A stretch of DNA of 64,000 nt, from contig CM074806.1 in NCBI GenBank assembly GCA_037447605.1, forward strand, positions 4,771,287 through 4,835,286, given 5' to 3'. The notes beneath the pieces are model-generated. The model was not told the DNA's origin. It did no database searches and saw only the letters and a list, made by a program, of their open reading frames with translations. This document shows, in pieces, positions 46,115-59,669 of this stretch. The first letter of the stretch is position 1. The number at the start of each line of letters is the position of its first letter. The position numbers and the translations under genes are program-made. The DNA is from Zygnema circumcarinatum. Taxonomy: Eukaryota; Streptophyta; Zygnematophyceae; Zygnematales; Zygnemataceae.

Positions 46115-47435
46115 TTAACCGTGAGAAGCAGTTAAGCCGGCCCGCAAGACGAGCTGCCGAAGACGCTCGACTTGTGCGGCGGAGACGAGGGTCCGCTGAA
46201 GCCGCCCCCTCCCCACCGTCCCGCCCTTGAGAGCAGACAGGCTGCGGGTCCTCCCCAGCTCCCCCTCCCGCTCAGACGAAGGCCATCCTCTGCGGGGCGG
46301 GCTCTCCATGCCTCCTCGCTGCCCGCACGGAGCGTAGTCCGCGTCGCCATCATAGTAAGTCATCACCTGCACCACTTCACTGAAGGAGACCCTCCTCTGT
46401 TCCTCCTCCTCCTCCTCACCACCCTCCTCCCTACATTTTGTTGAACTCCGAGCTGCTTTTTCATCGGCTTGCCACCCCCACACCGACCTCCCCTTGACGG
46501 CGCTTCGCGGCGAGCGTTGGATAGTGACGGGGCGGCTGCTTGCCTCCTCCTCCTCCTCCTCCCTTTTCGGAGAGTCTCCCGCAGGCGAGTCCTCGCCCAT
46601 GTTGGCCCAAGTGAAGTCCAACACGCTGCAGGGCGAGTCCTGTAATGGAGGGACTGGCAAATGAAGAGGAGGAGGAGGAGGGCTACACCCCTCCGGGCCG
46701 CATCCCTGTCCCCCCTCATTCCCCACTTTGAAAGTTTCGGGGTTAAAATGGCGGCTGTTATCTGCTGAGTCTTGGTCTCTTTCTGAGATCGCGCAATCGA
46801 GATATCGCGTGGGATGTAGTCTCGGACAATCTCCTTTTGCTTCGTTTCGCCAAACGTGAGTACAATCTGAGCTTTCAGTTTCCCAATCGTGGAGAAGGAG
46901 CGAGAGCTGAAGCCCCTTCCTGCCGTTGTCGGACATGGCAATGGCTTCTCCCGTCAAGCTCCGCCCTCTTTCCCTTTCCCTCTCTCTCTCCCTCTCCCTC
47001 CCATTCAGCTTCACCTCCGCCTCTCCCACCCCCGCCTTGTTGCAAAAGATTCCCAAAAGTGACTTTCGTCGGGAGCTCTTCCCCGAAGGGCTTCTTCTGC
47101 CTTTCAAGTCGCCACTGCTCGCCGGAAGCTCTAGTTTTTCTCTGCCGGTGGAGTGGGAGGTGGAGGGAAAGCCCTTCCTGTGTTCGGCCATGGCCATGGC
47201 CATGGCGGGCCCCTGCTGCTGCCTCCCACGGAGCCTCTGCCACGCGCGGTGCGCCTGCGCAACAGCGCTCACAGCAACCTCCGCCATGGCTGCCTCCCCG
47301 CCCCTTCCAATGTACACCCATTTGCCGCCTGCAAAACGAATACCCCACCAAACAGTACCCATCAGAGATGGGCCATTACGCTTAAAAACCCATCCCTTGT
47401 CTGAGCCCCCCCATGTCAATGTTTGATGGGTCCCT

Positions 47436-47466
<31 letters not shown>

Positions 47467-48159
47467 NNNNNNNNNNCCCCCCCCCCCCCCCCGACCCACC
47501 CACTGACCGGAGGAGGCAAGCAGCCAGGCCCTAATGCGGGCGAGGGAGGCGGGGAGGTCGAGGTCGAGGGGGTCCCCCGCCGCCATGGCCACGACCTTCC
47601 AAGCGAGCCGCCCCGCGGCGCCGTCGATCACGGCGAAGGCGGCGAGGGGCCGCACGGCGTAGACCTCTCCGGGCGCCACGTGGCGGCTGGAGAGGTCGAG
47701 GACCTCGAGGACGCCGCCGTCGTAGGGGAAGCTGCGGGGCGCGCCAGCTGTCGCGTCCACGTGGCACTTCGCGGGGTCTGCGAACGTCTGTGGGAGGAAG
47801 CCGCGGTGGGCGGGGCAGGGAGGGGGGCCGCCGGGGGGGGGACGGGGACACGTGGCGACCAGGGAAAGGAGGCGGCGGCCACGGTAGAGGGGAGTGTCGT
47901 GCCAGAGGGACACGTGGCGCGGTGCTTCGAAGGAGAAGTGAGGGAGCATCGGCCATGGCGGCTCCAGAGGGGGGGGAGGAGGTAGAGGGCTAGTGGCTCC
48001 TTCGCAGGAAAGGGTGGGGTCGTTTTTAGGAGGAGAATCCATGGAGGATTTGCGGGGGAGGGAGGGAGGGCGGGCGGGAGGGAGGAGAGCGGAGAGCGAG
48101 AGAGGGAGCGGGGAGGGACTGAGGGGGGCGAGGGGAGAAGGAGGCGCCAGAAACGACAA
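46115..48159 (-). CDS. Degenerate soluble inorganic pyrophosphatase-like protein with long C-terminal extension
   Basis: Family I soluble pyrophosphatase fold with altered active site, so probably not a working enzyme. Two exons: 48159-47508 and 47328-46115; donor GTCAGT and acceptor TTGCAG join in phase (621 aa, or 582 aa from ATG 48042). Fold evidence: VSLWHDTPLY (family VSPWHDIPL), GFLPQTFADP (GLLPQTWEDP), VLEVLDLSSRHVAPGEVYAV, RPLAAFAVID, LAWKVVAM, DPLDLDLPASLARIRAWL, and after the splice GGKWVYIGRGGEAAM with AQAHRAWQRL (the usual C-terminal helix). The signature DNDPVD is replaced by DGGVLE, the Glu in VVEIP is lost, the KGKLRYY block is missing and the second Asp of DEGETDWK is Ala. The Lys is kept. 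Exon 2 continues about 370 residues past the fold: a basic Ser-rich stretch, an Arg-Glu microsatellite run, Pro/Glu blocks, an acidic tract and RRVSFSEVVQVMTYYDGD. No recognised domain lies there. Confidence 0.65.
47437..47492. other. Assembly gap (10 N) inside a poly-C run, intron of pyrophosphatase-like gene
   Basis: Ten N at 47467-47476 with long C homopolymers on both sides. It falls in the intron 47507-47329, so the protein model does not depend on it. Confidence 0.95.
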
Positions 48160-49062
48160 GAATTCGGGGAGGTCGAGGGCTGGCTGGCCGGAAGCGAGAA
48201 GTCATCGGCAGATGCGACAAAAAATGGTTATGAAGTGGCCGTTCTGACCGACATTAAAGTGCTGAAAACTGCCAAGGCATTTGAGATTATTATTTTGTAA
48301 TGTGCCTAAAAGACAAAATTGTTTTGGCAGCACCGGTGACTCAGAGAAGCCGACAGGATGGAGATCTGTGCAAAGATTATGAGCGAGCCAGAAACGACAA
48401 AGAAGTACCCTATCTGGAGCGATCAGGGCGGCACTGATTCAGATATGTCGGCGCAGGGGGATGGTTCATTGCGGGAGCTTGGGTGTTGTCGACGTGGCAA
48501 GCGCACATTGAAAGAAGGGCGGGCCCTACAATGTCACCTGGAGCTGGAACTGGGAATCTGTGGAGAAAGTAGCCATGTTGTATGTGGAACTGGAACACGA
48601 GAAAACTGCGAACTGAAATGGCCTGTTACTTGTGGAGGACAGGGCACGCTTTCCCTGGCAAGAGCATGTCCATGTGCATGTGCATGTGCATGCCGAGCGA
48701 GCATGCGCTAGCAAATTGCATTGCTTCTTGTTTTCGGCAAAAGCTTTGGGAAATCAAATAAATGTTTGGCAGGTGCGAAAAATCACTTCCCGCCAGAAGA
48801 CCTTAAGATTCTTCGTTCTGCTGTCCAGGGGGCCTTTGCGCACTCCTGCACCTAAATCTGCGACAATCCAATGTTCAGAGGCCTTCGCGCATGCAGACAG
48901 ACTTATTGCACCCTGAGGATCGCGCTGCCATACGTGACCAATGATATTGGCAACAGCCCAATCCTCTGCACCTGGCGCCACTCTGTTCTAAAAAAAAAAA
49001 AATGTAAAGCAAGGCGGCAAATCTCATATGCGAGGGCGCGAAGTCGGGGGCCGCCAGCAATA
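48160..49062. other. Intergenic region upstream of pyrophosphatase-like gene, downstream of LpxA
   Basis: No supported gene. A G-rich (GGGAGG)n stretch overlaps the pyrophosphatase 5' end (48057-48130). A short (CATGTG)n run is at about 48664-48692. The rest is unremarkable and should hold the LpxA 3' UTR. Confidence 0.45.
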
Positions 49063-52000
49063 TTATTGGTCTGCAGTGGTCCAGTGCCGGAACTTGCAGA
49101 TGCCCCTGCGGTTCTCGTGGAACGAGGCCCTCACGGAGAGCAGCAGCCGCACCACTGCCGGTTCGGAGGAAACTCCCGGGTCGACTTCCTGCAGAGCAGC
49201 AGGGCACCTCAAGCACAGCCAAAACACAGGGTTGAGAAACAGCCTTTGGGAACACGAATGTAAGACGAGGCTCTCTCTCTGATTCCTCAAAGAGATTTCA
49301 CACCGTAGCACGCATCAAAAGCTTTAACCCTTCTGAAGACGAGCACTGACCAGAGCACTCAGGCGATCCTCCAAGCCCACGGTGGAATCGGAACTCAAAA
49401 AGAGCTTCTGGTACGCCTTGCGGATGGCCTGAACCTGACATTGCCATATCCAAAAATATTGGGATGGCATCAGCGGCTAAGAAAACACTCCCTTTCAGGT
49501 TCGTAGCATGCCGGAAGGGAACTCAAGGGAGAGAAACAGCCGAGTACAGGACACATTTAGCAACTTATAGACGTTCTCCATTTCCTTTTAGGGAACTTCG
49601 CTGCTCCATGCTCAAGAAGACTCCGTTTTCATCTCAGTAAGACAGAAATGCCCTGGTGAATATATTCGCCCTTTCGCTTTGAATGCATGTCTGACCAACC
49701 TGCGCATCAGAGAAGCCACACCGGCGCATGCCTTCAAGGTTGAGGCCGCGGAGCTCAGCTCGGTCTCCAGCTACCATTGTATAGACCGGCACATCTCGAG
49801 CCACCTGTCCTCCCTCAAACACGCAGACCGCCGTTCACATTCGTATTGCCAAACATCATCATTGAAGCAATGCAGTCTTCCGCAATCAACAATACTGCCA
49901 CAGACTCAGAGACCCGTGTTGTCAGGCCTAGAGGCGGAGTTCCACTTATAGCATTTCTTTCGATTATAGGTCATTGGAAGTCGGTTCACATTGGTTATAC
50001 ATATTGCCTTTATCCATGTACATCTGATGGCGAGAGATCATGGCATTTGGATCAATGCCAACACACATCCTAAATAAAACAGTGTTTTTATCCTGCGTAA
50101 GATCTGATGGCAATCGGAGAGTTTGCAGGCTGCAGCTGAAAGCTGCAACTTCTCATTTCGAGAATGAAAAGAGAATGGAGGACAGCATTGGCGGAGCTAA
50201 TATTTACAAAGGGTGCGTCTCACCATGGAGCCTCCAGCGAGGAATGAATACGCTCCTAGATGGCAGAACTGATGGACGGCAACTGCTCCACCTGTATGCA
50301 CATAATCCTGCAGGTTTAAGCCCAAAAATACCTCAAGATCACCAACAACCAAGCAACAATTCTGACTGAATAGGTGGTGTCAGACTTCACAAAATCTTAC
50401 GAAACGCATTACAAAAAAGAAAGTTACGAAAGTACTCCGCAGCAGGCGGATCGCGATACTCGTTCTGGTGTCAAACTTACGAACAGCCATACTGATGTTC
50501 TTTAAGTCTGACACGCCCTAATATGATGATTGGATTCCGGAAAATAGCGACATGCATCCAACCTACCGAGACAGTGGGTCGTCTTTGGATCATCGTGCTT
50601 AGTCTACAGTGCAACCTCGAACTAGAGAATTTCAGCAGTTCTTGATTTCTATTGAAGCGAACAGAAAAGAGGGGTTCACTCCTCACCTCCACTACCACAT
50701 GGCCTCCGAATAGTGTCCCATTGGCGAAAATGTTTCGATTGCCCAACTTGCAGTCATGCGCCACGTGGCAGGAACCCATGATCAGATTATTGTCACCAAT
50801 TTCCTGCAAGCCACCCCACAAACACAAGGTGTGAAATTTCCTCCAATCCGAACTCGCTGTAGCTATCGACAAGCAATGGAGACTGTTCATGCTAGATCCA
50901 TATTCTACCTGCAGGTTGAAACTTCAGCAACTTAGAAAGTTGAGGAATTGGCTTGCTAGTTTCAAGACAGATTAAATTTGCACAAGCTAAGACAAGTAAA
51001 AACCTATCCTTGCCTTCAAAAAGGAGTTGCGTGCGCGAGATCCTTACCGTTAAATCGTCAGATTTGGAGGAACGGTGGATACTGACGTGTTCCCGAACAT
51101 CATTTCCATTTCCCATCTTTAAGAAGCACGCCGTTCCCTCCTATTCCTCCCTTCCCCCAATAACCTCTCTGACCCAGTGAGCTTAACATCGTTAAATCCA
51201 AATGCCAACACATCATCATTGCTCCAGCTCTTCTGATACGTCCAAACTCGTTTAATTTGATTAATGACAATGGTTCACCTTATACTTCATATCTTGGCAG
51301 CGCACTCCAACCACAGCATGGTATCCAATAATGTTGTCACTGCCCAGTATCGTGTGTCCAGGAATGTCGGCTCCAACTATGGCACCGCTGCAGCCATAGC
51401 AAATGCCCCAAAACGTCATCTCCTTCTCACCAAGTTGTCTAAATTTGATTCAGAGTTTCAAGCTATAAAAAAAAAAATGGTGTGTCTCCATTCCATTCTG
51501 TCTGCGAATTACTGCCAGTATTCCACTTAGTTGATTTCTAACTTCACGCTATCAGGTTTGTAACATGCCCAATTCTGTTCACAAGCACTCTTTGTTCCAA
51601 AACATTCAGTGAATTAGGCTCACATGAACTGCTCTACTTGCAAGCGAGTCACGCGTTCAACATACCTGAGCAGAGTGCAGCGCGCTCCGAGCTCAGTTGA
51701 GCCAAAAACGTGGCTTCCTGCATGTAGCTTGCAGTCAGGGCCAAGACGAGCACCCGGCCCCACCGTACATAGAGGGCCAACCTCGACACCCTGCAGAGAG
51801 TGACCCATAGTCATGATCCAGAGACAACTGGATGGAACCTACTCTACAGCGAAGGGGTAAAAGGTTATCTCATGCACTATCGGGATAGCAAGAAGCAGAG
51901 AGCTAACCACTCCATATCTTCAAAGGTGAGGAGGTCACCTCTTCTAATACAGCGTCCGGGTGCACGTAGGCAGAGGGATGTATGGTCACATTCCTGCTTG

Positions 52001-53058
52001 GCTTGCTTGCAAGTGTCCCTCCTGGATGCAAGGCTGGAGAAGGATGACACAGATGAACAGCAGAATCTGCCAGCCCTCGCTCAGGAGGCTCCATGCCTGA
52101 AGAACGCAAGGCAAGTATGGAGTCTCAGAGCTTTGGAAATATGAGCTCGGCAAAATTTCCAAATTTTGGCCTTAGGATAAAGCAGCACAATCTACCATTA
52201 AAAAAACACATTCACTCAATGCTAGCAATAAAATCTCAAAGACGGCTAATCACAGCAACGATGAGCCATAGTTCAGCATATTGTCAGATCGAACGCCTTA
52301 ATGACCTGCAGTAGCTCCAGTTGCGCGGGGCAGGACGCCATTCCCATGGCTCCCATCAGCTGCAGATGGCTCCGTCTCTCCAGACGTGTCCATTGGGCCA
52401 TCCTGGACACATTGAGAGGACAGATGAGGTAAGGAAACGTGACACAGAATACATGGAATCGCACTCCAGAACAATACGGAAAAACAAACGCCTCTAGTTG
52501 AGGTTAAGAAAGAGGTACACATCGACCGTTTAGAAATGGCACTAACAAGAAGTGTGCACTCTGCAAGAAAATCTGACATTACGATTCGGGTACGCGGATT
52601 TCATACTGCCAGATACAAGAGGCAATGCTGGTAGCTACCAATGCTGGGGCGGACTACAGTGTACTTCACACCTCATAAACAGCAGATCCCATAATGTTTG
52701 ATCGCGAAAATCCCACGCTGTTTGATGCAAAGTGTACGCGGCTACTCCACTTTCCCAGAGACGCATTCGAACCGGTGCAAATTGCTTGAACCCTCTCCAA
52801 CCGCAAGGATCGTTCACCCTGCATCTTCAAAGGGCAACTCGAAACTCTTTTCCCTGACTGAGAAGAAGACCATCCATACATAGGCTTTTCCGCAGCCGTG
52901 ACCTCCTGTCCGAGTGAGCTGTGCCTTCCATGGTACAGCGAAAGAGCTCCGGAGACAGCCATGGCCATGCTGCTCGTCGAGGCGTGTAACCCTAACCCTA
53001 TCTCTGTCGACTCAGACGTGCTCCTACGCGCAGAGTACGAACGAAAGCGACAGAGCAT
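49063..53058 (-). CDS. LpxA: UDP-N-acetylglucosamine O-acyltransferase (LpxA), nuclear, organelle-targeted
   Basis: Catalyses the first step of lipid A-type synthesis, acyl transfer from acyl-ACP to UDP-GlcNAc; plant LpxA is mitochondrial. Eleven exons: 53058-52672, 52402-52306, 52096-51939, 51790-51666, 51387-51279, 51117-51048, 50803-50687, 50291-50224, 49804-49700, 49434-49351 and 49188-49063, total 1,446 nt (481 aa), phases consistent. The last approximately 270 residues match the bacterial enzyme (262 aa). Seen: VTIHPSAYVHPDAVLEE, GVEVGPLCTVGPGARLG (hexapeptide repeats), VGVRCQDMKYK, REHVSIHRSS, IMGSCHVAHDCKLGNRNIFA with the catalytic-type His, GGHVVVE, GGAVAVHQFCHLGAYSFLAG, VARDVPVYTMVAGDRAELRG, LNLEGMRRCGFSDAQVQAIR. 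The long Ser/Arg-rich N-terminus (MLCRFRSYSARRSTSES) fits mitochondrial targeting; starts at 52968 or 52962 would shorten it. All active-site segments look intact. Confidence 0.93.
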
Positions 53059-55245
53059 GAGAAAGTGCCGCAGCGAACAAGCTGCACTACGCCCTTTGGT
53101 GGAGAAGCGCTTCAGCTCCCTTCGTTCCCGCCTCCCTGCAGTCGGAGGGGGCCATGGCCGCTGCTGCCCCGCCTTGCAGTGTGCTGCAGGGGGTCACTGA
53201 GAGGCTGCACCAGAGGGTGCCAACTGGCAGAGCAGTGGGCTGTGCCAGCATTGGCCATTTTTCGACCAAACGTTTGGAATCAGTACATAATACAGGATAG
53301 AAATCGGATTATTAAGTACTGTTTCTGAAACACAGCGACAAAGAGTAGGCGCACCAGCATCGGGCCGTCGGCAAGTAGATTGGACAAGAAGTGGGTTGTG
53401 TGGTACGGGTATCCGAACTGATTTGATCTGGATCCATGCGCAGGGAACACTTGTTTTTCCTCCTAGTTACAGCGAACTATGCACGTGCAACGCCCGAACG
53501 ACTGTTTGTTTGGAAGCCTTGTCAACCTGTTGCATATTACTGAACCGTTTCCCGTCTTGTCCTACTGCGGAGGCTCTGTACGGAGGCCATTTCCGACCTT
53601 GGCAGTCCAGTAATGTTCATCGTAAGTGCCACGTGGCACGTGGACCGGCATCCCGAAAGGAAGGGCGAGCGGCGGAGCGTCGATCTCCGGCACGTGCCAA
53701 AGCGGGCTGCCCGGCCTTCCGGGGGATGCCATCCATCGCGCCAAGGCTGGCTGCCTTCCAGGCTTCCGACGACGCAGGATCCGATCGGGGCCGTCCGCGC
53801 CTCGCGCCGCCGACGCCTCCGATGGCAGTGAGTCCGGGCCAGTTGTTCGTTGCGGCTGCCCGCGGTCGCTCATAGGCGCAGCCGAGATCGCGATCGCGCT
53901 GACACCCGCTTTTCCGGACACTCCGCGGTTCCTGTCCGTTGAAAGTTTTGGCCGGGCAGCCCGAGGAGCTTGCAAAATTGACCCCTACAGAGTCAACAGC
54001 CCGGTCGGGGTTGTGAATCTCGACAAGGGAAATGAGGAATAGTATGACTCGAAGTTAGTACGTTTTCTCGTGTTATACATTTATCAAAGAGAATGATGAG
54101 TACTAGTTCTGAGACGTTCCCAAACAGAATCCCTACGTTTATTTTCCTGATTGACAAGGCCTTCGCCTGGTCTACAGACTACCGCACAGAACATACGGTA
54201 CTCCTATGACCAACTAGGTTGAGAAATCGAACATTTTTCTACTTAATTGTTCAAACGTTCAACTGGAACTTTTTCTGTTTTTCAATTGAACATTGGACAA
54301 TGAAGTAAAAAATGTTCGATTTCTCAACCTAATAATTGGTAGTAGTGTATGGTACGGTATCATGCATGGCGCATGCATTTGCGGCCACATGCAGTGCACT
54401 TGGCGAAGCCGCATGGCCGGGCGCATGCCGTACCGCACATGCCGCCTGCGCATATGGCGGCACGCTCCCCGTACGGCCCAGAGCTCAGGACGGGGCCGGC
54501 CCTGGGCGGCAGGGGCGCCATGCCCGCCCGGCGCTTCTGCGATAAAGTTTTTCCCTCTTGGGCCCGTCCTCTGCGCGCCAATGGCAGCTTCCCTAGAGTT
54601 TCCACTGCCCGCCCTGGAAACGTCCAAACCCGCCCATGATTTTGAGCCAATCGCGCCCTTATATCCTCGCCCAAGGCACTGCCGTGGCCGCACGCTACTG
54701 GGTGCCCCACCCACGTGACATTCCACCCCTTCCAGGCGCCACGTGGCCTTCCCTTTTCTCTCGATCCACCAGCGGAGCCGTCGGATGAGGTGGACTCCGC
54801 ACCAGCGCGGATCAACTCCGCTGCCCGCGGCGCGAAAAAGGCACATTCACACGTGCGATTCGAACCTTTGGAGCGTTCGCGAAGGCCGGCACGCCCGGAC
54901 CCGGTTCGCGCGGGCCTCGAGCCGGAATGAGGCTGGCTCGGGCCCGGCTCGGGAAGTTTCCGGATCTCTGGTCCGGGGGCTTCTTGGCCCTGCAGGTCCT
55001 GGCCTTGTCCTGCATAACGCAGCTCTTGTCAAGCGAAGGGAGAAGGCGCCGTTTTCTTGGAACCGCCCTTGCCTGCTTCTGCTCGCTTCCGCTTGCATAC
55101 ATTACAGCTGCGGGAAATTTTTGTTTCTTGTTCATCTCCGGGGAAACTTACGTCCAGTAGAAGGCGATTGAGAGCTTTTTTGGGCTTCTTACTCTGCCGG
55201 CTTTAGAACTCGGGAGAGTCTGCTGGTGTTGAAGACGTAGACAAG
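53059..55245. promoter_or_regulatory. Divergent promoter region between LpxA and MIPS
   Basis: 2.2 kb with no supported gene. It contains G-boxes (a double CCACGTGGCACGTGG at about 53628-53642; CCACGTGAC at 54711; GCCACGTGGCC at 54737), CCGTACGG-type words near 54352-54480, a hairpin element at about 54200-54350, CATG/GCATGC-rich sequence at 54361-54450, and a possible TATA (TTATATCC) near 54659-54666. A 5' UTR intron for MIPS cannot be excluded. Confidence 0.45.
54217..54329. repeat. Hairpin (MITE-like) inverted repeat
   Basis: Arms 54217-54238 and 54308-54329 are perfect 22-bp inverted copies. The inner sequence also pairs imperfectly (ACTTAATTGTTCAAACGTTC against its counterpart), and weak pairing continues outside toward ACCAA/TTGGT, so the full foldback unit may span about 54200-54350. 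No gene inside. Confidence 0.75.
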
Positions 55246-58789
<3,544 letters not shown>

Positions 58790-59669
58790 CTGACGCCCTT
58801 CTGCAGGCAGTTGCATTGGAGGGTTTCTGCTGGGCCAGGTTTGTGGCATTGTAGCATTTGTTGTCATCTCGTGGGTAGGCTTTCATTCACAAGAGGGGGT
58901 AGTGAGGGAATGTGTGTAGGGAGTAGTCCATGTAAAGTGAAGGGCTTGAGGTTTAGGGGCTGTTGTACAATGCAATGAAGCATGAGGGCATGGGTTCATA
59001 GATCAGGTGGCGCTCAAGAGCCGCTTTTAGATGTAGCCTGCCTTGGGTAGAGTTCCTTGCTTGTGTGTGAATTTGTGAGGAAAATTTACACCAATTTGTT
59101 TTCTCCAATCTAAATCCTTTTTCCACATACTTCCTGTTTTTCTACACAAGGACTGAATCTCTTTCGCACAACTGTTTGCGGGTGTTGTTGGAAGTCGAAT
59201 ACTGTCCTCAGCTACTTCACGGTTGTTGTTTTTCTCTGAATGTTTTTTTTACATCAATTTTGCAGGAAGAAAGTACCTCGTGAAATTTTGAAGTCAACAT
59301 TTTTTTGCCGATTAAACAGAAAACAGTAAAAAGACATTAATTTCATGCGTACCTCTTCTTTCAATTCATTTTATACATCCTCCTAATCGAAATGGGGAGT
59401 AGAGTTTATTTTGAACTTACTCTAAGACCAGCAATCCTTTATCTTACAAAAAAGTTGAACTTACACAAAAGCAAAGTGAAGCAAAATATCCCAAATAGAG
59501 TAGTATGTCTTTAAACTTACACTCGCACTGCAACATCTGAGACCAACCTCAAAAGCAGTGCGAACACTTTCTAATATCAGTTTATCCTCGAACTACGACG
59601 ATGCTGAATGGCGCATTGCTGCTCCCACGGACGAGTCCACGGCATAGTCGAAATCTGATGTTTTCACAG
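58790..59669. other. Convergent intergenic region between MIPS and a lumenal-type gene
   Basis: AT-rich, no gene seen. It should hold both 3' UTRs. Confidence 0.5.

Noticed and set aside
46115-47328. A separate gene starting with MAEVAVSAVAQ
   Set aside because: The residues just before and including this Met continue the pyrophosphatase C-terminal helix, and the intron joins in phase, so it is better read as exon 2 of the same gene.
48358-48711. Possible small gene on the plus strand
   Set aside because: Cys/Ala-rich end comes from a CATGTG simple repeat, and there is no motif, splice support or promoter signal.
49063-53058. LpxA as bacterial contamination
   Set aside because: The coding sequence is interrupted by ten spliceosomal introns with GT/AG borders and lies between plant-type genes.
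53386-54042. Open frames in GC-rich DNA between LpxA and MIPS
   Set aside because: Several overlapping frames are open on both strands because of high GC. None has recognisable protein features.
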